Positions 1-6,871 of a DNA stretch of 64,000 nucleotides are shown piece after piece. The notes under the pieces were generated by a model. The model did no database searches and was not told where the DNA came from. It saw nothing but the letters and a program-made list of their open reading frames with translations. The translations under genes and the position numbers were made by a program. Each line of letters opens with the position of its first letter. The stretch's first letter is position 1. The DNA comes from DASZJY01 sp036260255 (lineage in GTDB: Bacteria; Actinomycetota; Acidimicrobiia; Acidimicrobiales; AC-14), in NCBI GenBank assembly GCA_036260255.1, contig DATAAF010000088.1, positions 6,487-70,486 on the forward strand. Direction: 5' to 3'.

Positions 1-2
1 AG

Positions 3-356
3 CTGGGCGCTCGCAAGCTCACCGTGTGGAAGGGCGCCGACGTCGTGCGGGAAGAGACGGTGGCCATCGGCATGGCCCGCGCCCCCACGCCCACTGGCGA
101 CTTCTACCTCACCGAGCTGTTGGACACCGGGAACCCGGCCGGGCCCTACGGGCCGTGGGCGTTCGGCCTGTCCGCCTACTCCGACGTCTACACCAGCTTC
201 GCCGGTGGCCCGGGGCAGGTCGGCCTCCACGGCACCAACGAGCCGACCAAGCTCGGGCGCGACGTGAGCCACGGCTGCATCCGGGTGACCAACGAGGCCA
301 TCACCGCCCTCGCCACCGAGCTGCCCGTCGGGTCGCCGATCACGATCGTCCCCTGA
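3..356 (+). CDS. L,D-transpeptidase (YkuD domain), C-terminal part
   Basis: The gene enters from the left edge, so only about 117 C-terminal residues are present. They carry the YkuD signature: HGT (in GLHGTNEP) followed by SHGCIRV, whose Cys is the nucleophile of L,D-transpeptidases. Such enzymes make 3-3 cross-links in peptidoglycan or attach proteins to it, outside the membrane; the export signal would lie off-window. The reading frame is open to the first base. The stop is TGA at 354-356. The next gene is on the opposite strand, so this gene ends its transcription unit. Confidence 0.88.
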   Translation: MGARKLTVWKGADVVREETVAIGMARAPTPTGDFYLTELLDTGNPAGPYGPWAFGLSAYSDVYTSFAGGPGQVGLHGTNEPTKLGRDVSHGCIRVTNEAITALATELPVGSPITIVP

Positions 357-412
357 CGCAACGTCGGGGGGCTCCGCCCCCGACGACCCCCTCCGGGCCG
401 ACCGGCACCCAG

Positions 413-1066
413 TCAGCGGCGGACGGCGACCAGGACCTCGGAGCTCAATCCCCAGGCGGTTACGACCTGGTGGTGCTGCACCGCCCACTTGTTCCGGTCG
501 AGGGCCCCTGCGATGGCGACGGGGCGGCAGCCGCCCAGCGCCGCCGGCCACCTTCGCCACACGCCGAACCACAACCGCTCGAGCACGCGGGCCGCCGGCG
601 TGGCGCCGTGGGTGAGCCCCGAGACGCACAGCCGGCCGCCCGGCTCGAGGACCCGGTGGGCCTCGGCCAGCGCCGCCGCCGTGTCGGTGGTCGAGAGCAG
701 GTCGAGCAAGTACGTGGCCAGGAAGCGGTCGGCACCGGCGTCGGCGACGGGCAGTGGCCAGGAGCCGTCGGCGAGCCGGACGACCGCCCGGTCCGCCCAC
801 GGCGCCACGCGGTCCCGGGCCAGCGCGACCATCCTCGGGCTCACGTCGAGACCGAGGTAGCGCGTGTCCGGCGCCAGATGGCCGCCGAGCAGCCGGGCGG
901 CCAGACGGCCGGTGCCGCAGCCCAGCTCGACGAGGGACCGGGCCGCCTCGAAGGCGCCCGCCTCCAGCAGAGCGTCGATCGCGGGGTCCTCGTAGAACGA
1001 CTGGCGGTCCTGAAAGCGGCCGATGCGGTCGTAGAGCCGCCGGGCCCGCTCGGGGCTGATCGCCAC
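413..1066 (-). CDS. Class I SAM-dependent methyltransferase
   Basis: A 217-residue protein with the Rossmann SAM-binding motif I VELGCGTGRLAARLL near residue 45, followed by YLGLDVS (motif II) and VLEPGGRLCVSG (motif IV/V). It resembles UbiE/MenG-type small-molecule methyltransferases; the substrate cannot be told. The frame stays open far upstream to 1357, but that part lies over msrA on the other strand. The GTG at 1066, just before AISPERARRLYDRIGRF, is the sensible start and leaves about 80 bp for a divergent promoter region with msrA. Confidence 0.8.
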   Translation of the reverse strand: MAISPERARRLYDRIGRFQDRQSFYEDPAIDALLEAGAFEAARSLVELGCGTGRLAARLLGGHLAPDTRYLGLDVSPRMVALARDRVAPWADRAVVRLADGSWPLPVADAGADRFLATYLLDLLSTTDTAAALAEAHRVLEPGGRLCVSGLTHGATPAARVLERLWFGVWRRWPAALGGCRPVAIAGALDRNKWAVQHHQVVTAWGLSSEVLVAVRR

Positions 1067-1145
1067 GCCAAGGACATACCACCGCGTCCGCCGCAGCGCG
1101 TCCGCCGACCGCTTGTTAGGGGCGCCGCACGCGTAGCCTGACGCG

Positions 1146-1799
1146 ATGATCTTCGCCCGCCGCGCCGCTCCCATGCCCACGGCCCAGACTGCGCTCCCCG
1201 GCCGGCCCGACCCCCTGCCCGTCCCGCCGGCCCATGCCGTCAACGGCCACCCGCTCCGCCCGCCGTTCCCCGACGGGATGGAGACGGCCCAGTTCGCCAT
1301 GGGCTGCTTCTGGGGCGCCGAGCGGGTGTTCTGGCAGACCGACGGCGTGTACACCACCGCGGTCGGCTACGCCGGGGGGTACACACCCAACCCGACGTAC
1401 GAGGAGGTCTGCAGCGGGCGCACCGGCCACGCCGAGACCGTCCTCGTCGTGTTCGACCCGGCGGTCGTCGGCTACGACGCTCTGCTCAAGCTCTTTTGGG
1501 AGAACCACGACCCGACCCAGGGCATGCGTCAGGGGAACGACGTCGGCACGCAGTACCGGTCGGCCGTCTACTGGGCGTCCGAGGCCCAGCACGAGGCGGC
1601 CGTCCGCTCACGTGACATGTTCGCCGAGCGTCTGTCCGCCGCCGGATACGGCCCCATCACGACCGAGATCGCCCCCGCCGGCCCCTTCTACTACGCCGAG
1701 GCGTACCACCAGCAGTACCTGGCCAAGAACCCCTACGGCTACTGCGGCCTGGGGGGCACCGGCGTGAGCTGCCCCATCGGGCTGGCCACGGCGGACTGA
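1146..1799 (+). CDS. msrA: Peptide-methionine (S)-S-oxide reductase MsrA
   Basis: Reduces methionine-S-sulfoxide in proteins, using thioredoxin as reductant, in the cytoplasm. The catalytic motif GCFWG is at about residues 53-57, followed by VGYAGG and by the HDPT and GTQYRS segments typical of the family. The C-terminal GYCGLGGTGVSCP supplies resolving cysteines. At 217 residues it matches ordinary MsrA length. The roughly 45 residues before GCFWG are less typical; ATG at 1278 (MET AQF) is an alternative start. It is divergent from the methyltransferase gene and has no partner MsrB nearby. Confidence 0.95.
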   Translation: MIFARRAAPMPTAQTALPGRPDPLPVPPAHAVNGHPLRPPFPDGMETAQFAMGCFWGAERVFWQTDGVYTTAVGYAGGYTPNPTYEEVCSGRTGHAETVLVVFDPAVVGYDALLKLFWENHDPTQGMRQGNDVGTQYRSAVYWASEAQHEAAVRSRDMFAERLSAAGYGPITTEIAPAGPFYYAEAYHQQYLAKNPYGYCGLGGTGVSCPIGLATAD

Positions 1800-1854
1800 G
1801 AGAAAACCGGCCGACGCCCGTCGGAGACAGCCCTCCTCGGACGACCATAAGGGC

Positions 1855-2379
1855 ATGACCGAGCCGTCGGCGGAGGTCCGAGACCGACGGGCGGAGGTGC
1901 TCGAGCTCTACGACGCCTCCCTGTCCCACGTCTACGGCTACCTGCTGTCCCGCACCGGCCGGGCGTCACTGGCGGAGGAGCTCACCGCCGAGACGTTCCT
2001 CGCCGCCGTCGACGCCGCCCGACGCGACGACGCCCCCGTGCTCAGCGTCCCCTGGGTGCTCGGAGTGGCCCGCCACAAGCTTGTCGACCACTGGCGGCGC
2101 CAAGCCCGGGACGACCGGAAGCTGCGGGCGCTGGCCGAGGACGCCCCGCCGCCGGAGGACCCGTGGGACGTGCGCCTCGACGTCGCCCGGGCCCGCCAGA
2201 CCCTCGAGCGCCTGGGACCGCAGCACCGGGCGGTGCTGGCCCTCCGGTACCTCGACGACCTTCCCGTCGCCCAGGTGGCCGAGCTGCTCGACCGCACGCT
2301 GCACGCGACCGAGGCGCTGCTGGTGCGAGCCCGCACCGCCTTCCGGCGGGCTTACGGCGAGGAGTCGTGCGATGGCTGA
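1855..2379 (+). CDS. ECF-type RNA polymerase sigma factor
   Basis: A 174-residue sigma-70 family protein. Region 2 spans about residues 15-85 (YGYLLSRTGRASLAEELTAETFLA, then VPWVLGVARHKLVDHWRR). Region 4 spans about residues 110-165 (LERLGPQHRAVLALRYLDDLPVAQVAELL, then a recognition helix). It lacks a fused C-terminal domain. The downstream VOC gene starts inside its last codons (ATG at 2372, stop ending 2379), so the two are translationally coupled. The partner starts with a short helical segment where an anti-sigma factor would normally be encoded, so a regulatory link is likely but not shown. Confidence 0.88.
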   Translation: MTEPSAEVRDRRAEVLELYDASLSHVYGYLLSRTGRASLAEELTAETFLAAVDAARRDDAPVLSVPWVLGVARHKLVDHWRRQARDDRKLRALAEDAPPPEDPWDVRLDVARARQTLERLGPQHRAVLALRYLDDLPVAQVAELLDRTLHATEALLVRARTAFRRAYGEESCDG

Positions 2380-3613
2380 CCCGTTCGAGGCGCTGCACGC
2401 ACCGGTCGTCCCGACCGACCCCGCCCCCGACTTCGCCGCCCGGCTGCGCGCCCGCGTCGAGCAGGCCCTCGATGCGACCCGTCCTACGCCGCCCGCCGCC
2501 GAGGTCGCCGCCGTCGTCCCTTACCTCGCGGTGGCGGATGGGACCGGCGCGCTGGACTGGTACGGGGAAGCGTTCGGCGCCCGGCTGCGGGGCGACCCGA
2601 TCCTCATGCCCGACGGGCGCGTCGGCCATGCCGAGGTGGAGATCGAGGGGGGCGTCCTGATGCTCGCCGACGAGTACCCCGAGCTCGGCGTGGTCGCGCC
2701 CCGTCCCGGCCAGGGGGCGGCCGTCACCCTCCACCTCACCGTCCCCGACGTGGACGGCGCGACGGCGCGCGCGGTGGGCGCCGGGGCCACGCTCGAGCGC
2801 CCGCCGGCCGACCATCCCTACGGGCGCAACGCCGTTGTGCGGGACCCGTTCGGCCACCGGTGGCTCCTCGCCTCCGCCCCCGCCCCCACCACCGCCGACG
2901 CCGGCGCCGGGCCCCGCCACGGGGACGTCGCCTACGTCTCCCTGTGGGTCCCCGACGTCGAGCGGGCGGCGACGTTCTTCTCGGCGGTGCTCGGGTGGAC
3001 GTACGCCCCCGGCTCGGCCGGGCAGGGCAGGCAGGTGGTCGGCCGCTCGCCGAGCCACGGGCTGTGGGGCGGCCAGGCGCGCAGCACGCTGTTCCTGTGC
3101 CTCGCGGTCGACGACCTCGACGAGGCGCTCGAGCGGGCGCGTGGAGCCGGTGGTCGGGCGGGCCCGCCTCGGCTGGAGCCGTACGGCCGGGTGGCCGACT
3201 GCGCCGACGACCAGGGCCTGCCGTTCGCCCTCCTCGAGGTACCGGGTGGTGCCACGGGCGGGGACGGGACGGCCGTCGGCGCGGGCAACGGAGACCTCGC
3301 CTACATCACCATCGAGGTGGTGGACTCGGCCCGCGCCCGCGCCTTCTTCGGGTCCGTCCTCGGCTGGCGGTTCAGCCCCGGGCACGCCGCCGACGGCTGG
3401 GCGGTGGAGGACGTGGTGCCCATGACGGGCATGGCGGGAGGGCACGACCGGCCGACCGTCGTCCCCATGTACAGGGTCGACGACATCGCCGTCGCCGTCG
3501 AGCGCGTCCGTGCGTCCGGCGGGCGCGCCACCGAACCCGAGCGCCAGCCGTACGGCCTCACGTCGACGTGCACCGACGACCAGGGAACGAGGTTCTACCT
3601 GGGCCAACTATGA
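2372..3613 (+). CDS. Triple VOC (glyoxalase/bleomycin-resistance-like) domain protein
   Basis: A 413-residue protein that starts within the end of the sigma-factor gene. After an N-terminal helical stretch (PDFAARLRARVEQAL, about residues 20-35) come three VOC modules at about 45-150, 180-295 and 310-413. They are marked by VPYLAVADG, VAYVSLWVPDVERAATFF and LAYITIEVVDSARARAFFGSVLGW. VOC folds bind metals or small electrophiles in glyoxalases, dioxygenases and antibiotic-binding proteins. The exact activity is unknown. Coupling to a sigma factor suggests a ligand-sensing or detoxifying partner, which is an inference. Confidence 0.8.
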   Translation: MADPFEALHAPVVPTDPAPDFAARLRARVEQALDATRPTPPAAEVAAVVPYLAVADGTGALDWYGEAFGARLRGDPILMPDGRVGHAEVEIEGGVLMLADEYPELGVVAPRPGQGAAVTLHLTVPDVDGATARAVGAGATLERPPADHPYGRNAVVRDPFGHRWLLASAPAPTTADAGAGPRHGDVAYVSLWVPDVERAATFFSAVLGWTYAPGSAGQGRQVVGRSPSHGLWGGQARSTLFLCLAVDDLDEALERARGAGGRAGPPRLEPYGRVADCADDQGLPFALLEVPGGATGGDGTAVGAGNGDLAYITIEVVDSARARAFFGSVLGWRFSPGHAADGWAVEDVVPMTGMAGGHDRPTVVPMYRVDDIAVAVERVRASGGRATEPERQPYGLTSTCTDDQGTRFYLGQL

Positions 3614-3646
3614 TCAATCCGCGCATAGTGGTGGGAGGCTCGGGAC

Positions 3647-3949
3647 ATGGCCGAAGAAGGGCAGTGCACGGCGATCGTCGCCTACGAGGTCACGGCCGAG
3701 GACCGTGAGAAGTTCTTGAACGCCTGGAAGAAGGCGGACGACTACCTCAGGCAGCAGCCCGGCTACATCAGCAGCTCCCTGCACGAAGCGGCGTCGGCGA
3801 ACCCCGACTTCCGCTTCGTGAACGTGGGCTGCTGGGCCAGCGCCGACGACTTCCGCAACGCGACCCAGAGCATCGGCTTCCGCGAGGCGTCGGGCTCGCT
3901 CGAGGCCTATCCGATCCACGCCGCCGCCTACCAGGTCGTCGAGATCTGA
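3647..3949 (+). CDS. Antibiotic biosynthesis monooxygenase (ABM) family protein
   Basis: A 100-residue dimeric alpha/beta-barrel protein. Family features are the start CTAIVAYEVTAEDREKFLNAW, then PGYISSSLH and FRFVNVGCWASADDFRNA. Members are cofactor-free monooxygenases or heme-degrading-like enzymes; the substrate here is unknown. It lies 33 bp after the triple-VOC gene and probably ends that transcription unit, since a strong hairpin follows at 3956-3979. It resembles the ABM genes at 20555 and 30997 in fold, not in close sequence. Confidence 0.75.
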   Translation: MAEEGQCTAIVAYEVTAEDREKFLNAWKKADDYLRQQPGYISSSLHEAASANPDFRFVNVGCWASADDFRNATQSIGFREASGSLEAYPIHAAAYQVVEI

Positions 3950-3955
3950 CGACCC

Positions 3956-3979
3956 GGCGCCCGCCGCAGGGCGGGCGCC
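3956..3979 (+). terminator. Perfect 10-bp stem hairpin after the ABM gene
   Basis: GGCGCCCGCC and its exact complement GGCGGGCGCC enclose a GCAG loop, seven bases after the stop codon at 3949. No clear U-tract follows. In GC-rich actinobacteria such I-shaped hairpins often serve as transcript ends. Function is inferred from position and stem strength. Confidence 0.55.
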
Positions 3980-4045
3980 GATGAGTTCTGGTCGTCCCGA
4001 CCGTCGTCTTCGGTGGAGAGGTCATCACCCGAAAGGACGGTCATC

Positions 4046-4516
4046 ATGGGCAGGATCACGCCGTGTCTCTGGTTCGACACCGAGGCCGAGGAGGCGGCCA
4101 CCTTCTACACCTCCGTCTTCCCCAACTCCCGGATCACCGGCGTCGCCCGCTACGGCAAGGCCGGCCCCCGGCCGGAGGGCATGGTGATGACGGTCAACTT
4201 CGAGCTCGACGGCCTGGAGTTCGTCGGCCTCAACGGCGGCCCCGAGTTCACCTTCGACGAGGCCATCTCGTTCCAGGTGAGCTGCCAGAGCCAGGCGGAG
4301 GTCGACGAGTACTGGGCCCGGCTCACAGACGGCGGCGAGGAGGGCCCCTGCGGGTGGCTCAAGGACAGGTACGGGGTGTCGTGGCAGATCATCCCCACCC
4401 GCCTCGTGGAGCTGCTCGACGACCCCGACCCCGACAGGTCCCAGCGGGCCATGACCGCCATGCTCGGCATGAAGAAGATCGACGTGGCGGCCCTGGAGCT
4501 GGCGGCGGCAGGGTGA
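4046..4516 (+). CDS. VOC family protein, PhnB / 3-demethylubiquinone methyltransferase-like
   Basis: A 156-residue protein with the PhnB-like pattern: ITPCLWFDTEAEEAATFYTSVF at the start, FELDGLEFVGLNGGPEF in the middle, then CGWLKDRYGVSWQIIP near residues 110-125 and the usual MLGMKKIDVAALE tail. The start is ATG at 4046, preceded by AAAGGACGG; upstream in-frame codons to 4013 are not family-like. Proteins of this group are common in actinobacteria, and most have no proven reaction. It sits alone between two other VOC genes. Confidence 0.82.
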   Translation: MGRITPCLWFDTEAEEAATFYTSVFPNSRITGVARYGKAGPRPEGMVMTVNFELDGLEFVGLNGGPEFTFDEAISFQVSCQSQAEVDEYWARLTDGGEEGPCGWLKDRYGVSWQIIPTRLVELLDDPDPDRSQRAMTAMLGMKKIDVAALELAAAG

Positions 4517-4699
4517 CGGCTAGGGCCTATTGCTTGTAGCCCTCGACGACCGTTGCGGGTCGGACGGCGGCTTCGTCGGGGTCCTGCCTGCTGGCCCGGC
4601 GGGCCCGGCGATCGTCGCGCGCGCCGAGCGTCCGGAATAGTGGATATGTCATCCATGTTTGACCGTGTGTCCACTCCGACTACGTCCCGAGGGGGACCG

Positions 4700-5212
4700 A
4701 TGGCCTTCTCACCGGTCAGGCTCAACCACGCCGTCCTGTTCGTCGCCGACCTCGAGCGCTCGGTGCGCTTCTACTGCGACACCTTCGGCATGGAGGTGAT
4801 CGCCCGCGAGCCGCGGGCGAACGCCGCCTTCCTGCGCCTACCGCGCTCGGGCAACCACCACGACCTCGGGCTCTTCGGCGTGGGGACCGCCGGGGGCCCC
4901 AAGCGCCGAGGGGCGATCGGCCTCTACCACCTGGCCTGGCAGGTCGACACCATCGACGAGCTGGCCGAAGCCCGCCGGGCGTTGCTCGACGCCGGGGCCT
5001 ACACCGGCGAGTCCAGCCACGGCGCCACCAAGAGCATCTACGGCACCGATCCCGACGGCAACGAGTTCGAGATCATGTGGATGCTGCCCCGCGAGGAGTG
5101 GGGCGCCTACGAGCACACCGCCCCGATCGACCGCCTCGACCTGGCCGCCGAGCTGCGCCGCTGGTCGGGTGTCCCCACCGCCGGGCAGATCGCTGCCGAA
5201 GCGCCGTCCTAA
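4700..5212 (+). CDS. VOC family protein, catechol 2,3-dioxygenase / glyoxalase-like
   Basis: A 170-residue VOC protein: LNHAVLFVADLERSVRFYCDTFGM at residues 7-30, YHLAWQVDTIDELAEA at about 75-90, SHGATKSIYGTDPDGNEFEIMW at about 110-130. The spaced His and Glu residues (LNH, YHL, EFE) fit the metal-binding positions of extradiol dioxygenases. The start at 4700 follows GAGGGGGAC. Its 3' end overlaps the convergent gene at 5209 by four bases. The substrate is unknown. Confidence 0.8.
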   Translation: MAFSPVRLNHAVLFVADLERSVRFYCDTFGMEVIAREPRANAAFLRLPRSGNHHDLGLFGVGTAGGPKRRGAIGLYHLAWQVDTIDELAEARRALLDAGAYTGESSHGATKSIYGTDPDGNEFEIMWMLPREEWGAYEHTAPIDRLDLAAELRRWSGVPTAGQIAAEAPS

Positions 5213-5667
5213 GGCCGGAGCGCGGCCAGGCGCTGCTCGACGCCGTCGGCCAGACGGGCGAGGAGCCGCATCTCCTCGCGACCGGGCACCTCGGCCGCCA
5301 ACTGGCGCACGTCGGCCAAGAGCCTCTCCAGGTCGGCGACCAGCAGTCCGACCAGGGCGGACTGGTCGCCGTGCGCCTGCCCGGCGAGGTTCGGGGGGTG
5401 GCGCCCGGACGGGCTGACGACGAGCGGCGACCGTCCCTCGATGCGGGCCTCGGCGTTGGCGACCTCGGCCGCCTGCTCCACGAGGAAACCCTGCAGCGCG
5501 TCGAGGGCGCGGCGCTGCTCGACGTCGGAGACCGACCACACCGCCTGCGTGGTCTCCTGGATGGCGGTGACGAGCTCGTCAAGGGCGACGCCCAGGGCTC
5601 GGTCGACTTCGGCGTCGTCGGGCTGTGCGCCGGACTGCGTCGGTTGCTGGCTGTGCTGACCGGTCAT
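5209..5667 (-). CDS. Uncharacterised helical protein, 152 residues
   Basis: I do not recognise a family. The protein begins with a Gln-rich tail (residues 1-20) and is otherwise predicted to be alpha-helical: RALGVALDELVTAIQETTQAVWSVS, then a second helix pair near QALVGLLVADLERLLADVRQLAAEV. No cysteines or membrane segments are seen. Its start overlaps the stop of the oxidoreductase gene upstream by four bases (5664-5667), so the two form one operon. Coding frame and operon context support a real gene. Confidence 0.6.
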   Translation of the reverse strand: MTGQHSQQPTQSGAQPDDAEVDRALGVALDELVTAIQETTQAVWSVSDVEQRRALDALQGFLVEQAAEVANAEARIEGRSPLVVSPSGRHPPNLAGQAHGDQSALVGLLVADLERLLADVRQLAAEVPGREEMRLLARLADGVEQRLAALRP

Positions 5668-6650
5668 GCCGAGCTCCTATGGTGCTGACCGCCGGCGAGT
5701 GTTGTGAGCTGCTCCCGCGCCAGAGGGGCCACCTGGCCGCCGAAGAGCTCGATGCTCGACAGCAGCTGCTCGTGGGGCAGCGTCCCCGCGCTGTACTTCA
5801 TGTCGAAGCGGGACAACCCGAGCCCGGTGGCAACCTTGACGACCTTGGCGGCGACGGTCGCCGGCGAGCCGACGAACAGGGCGCCGTCCGGCCCGCACAG
5901 GTGGTCGAACTGCGCTCTCGTCAGGGGCGGCCACCCCCGCTCCCGGCCGATGCGGCCGTGCATGGCGGCGTGGTGCGGCCAGAGCTCCTCGCGCGCCTGC
6001 TCGTCGGTCTCGGCCACATGGCCCGGGCAGTGGGCCGCCACCGGTTGGCGCGGCTTCCCGAACTGCTGAAGCGCCCGGTGGTACAGCTCGACCAGTGGCG
6101 CGAACCGGAGCGGCTCGCCGCCGATGATGGCCAGGGTGAGCGGGAGGCCATGGCGCGCCGCTCGGACCACGGACTGGGGGCTGCCGCCGACGCCGACCCA
6201 CGTGCGCAACCGTCCCGACTCCACCGGCGGGAAGACGCGCTGGCCCTCGAGGGGCGGGCGAGTCCGACCGGCCCAATGGACCGGCTCCTGCTCGAGCAGC
6301 GCGACGAAGAGCTCGAGCTTCTCCTCGAAGAGCACCTCGTAGTCCTCCAGCTTGTAGCCGAAGAGCGGGAAGGACTCGATGAACGACCCCCGTCCGAGGA
6401 TCACCTCGGCACGCCCGTTCGAGACCGCGTCGAGCGTCGCGAAGCGCTCGAAGACGCGCACCGGGTCGTCGGAGCTGAGCACCGTCACCGCCGATCCCAG
6501 GCGGATCCTCGAGGTGCGGCCGGCGATGGCGGCGAGCACGACCTCCGGTGCCGACACCGCGAAGTCGGCGCGGTGGTGCTCGCCGACCGCGAAGAAGTCC
6601 AGCCCCATCTCCTCGGCGAGAACGGCCTCGGCGACCACGTTGCGGATCAC
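5664..6650 (-). CDS. LLM class flavin-dependent oxidoreductase
   Basis: A luciferase-like monooxygenase or F420/FMN-dependent enzyme, 328 residues from GTG at 6650. Typical blocks are FFAVGEHHRADFAVSAPEVVLAA, then SAVTVLSSDDPVRVFERFATLD and GRAEVILGRGSF. The family normally begins with a strand like ELGLDTFGDV. That strand is encoded in the same frame upstream (about 6690-6730), but no ATG, GTG or TTG lies before it up to the TGA at 6765. An ATG at 6739 is one frame off. The annotated start may therefore be short, or a small indel may have damaged the N-terminus. Confidence 0.8.
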   Translation of the reverse strand: MIRNVVAEAVLAEEMGLDFFAVGEHHRADFAVSAPEVVLAAIAGRTSRIRLGSAVTVLSSDDPVRVFERFATLDAVSNGRAEVILGRGSFIESFPLFGYKLEDYEVLFEEKLELFVALLEQEPVHWAGRTRPPLEGQRVFPPVESGRLRTWVGVGGSPQSVVRAARHGLPLTLAIIGGEPLRFAPLVELYHRALQQFGKPRQPVAAHCPGHVAETDEQAREELWPHHAAMHGRIGRERGWPPLTRAQFDHLCGPDGALFVGSPATVAAKVVKVATGLGLSRFDMKYSAGTLPHEQLLSSIELFGGQVAPLAREQLTTLAGGQHHRSSA

Positions 6651-6871
6651 GTGGGCATGGGGCAGCAGCCGGCCACCGGCGTCGACCGAGACGTCGCCGA
6701 AGGTGTCGAGGCCGAGCTCGAGCTCGGAGGACGTGACATCGACGGTGGTGCGGCGAGCGATTCCTCATTGTGCTACCTCGACCGGGCTTCGAGGGCCCCG
6801 GGAGTATCCTCGGACCGAGAGAACGGCTCGCTCGGCTCGAAACAGGGCGGCGAGACGCTGAGGAGGGCGAG

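Noticed and set aside
2042..3607. 521-codon minus-strand frame over the triple-VOC gene
   Set aside because: It has the Arg/Gly/Pro-rich composition of an antisense shadow and lies opposite three clear VOC domains.
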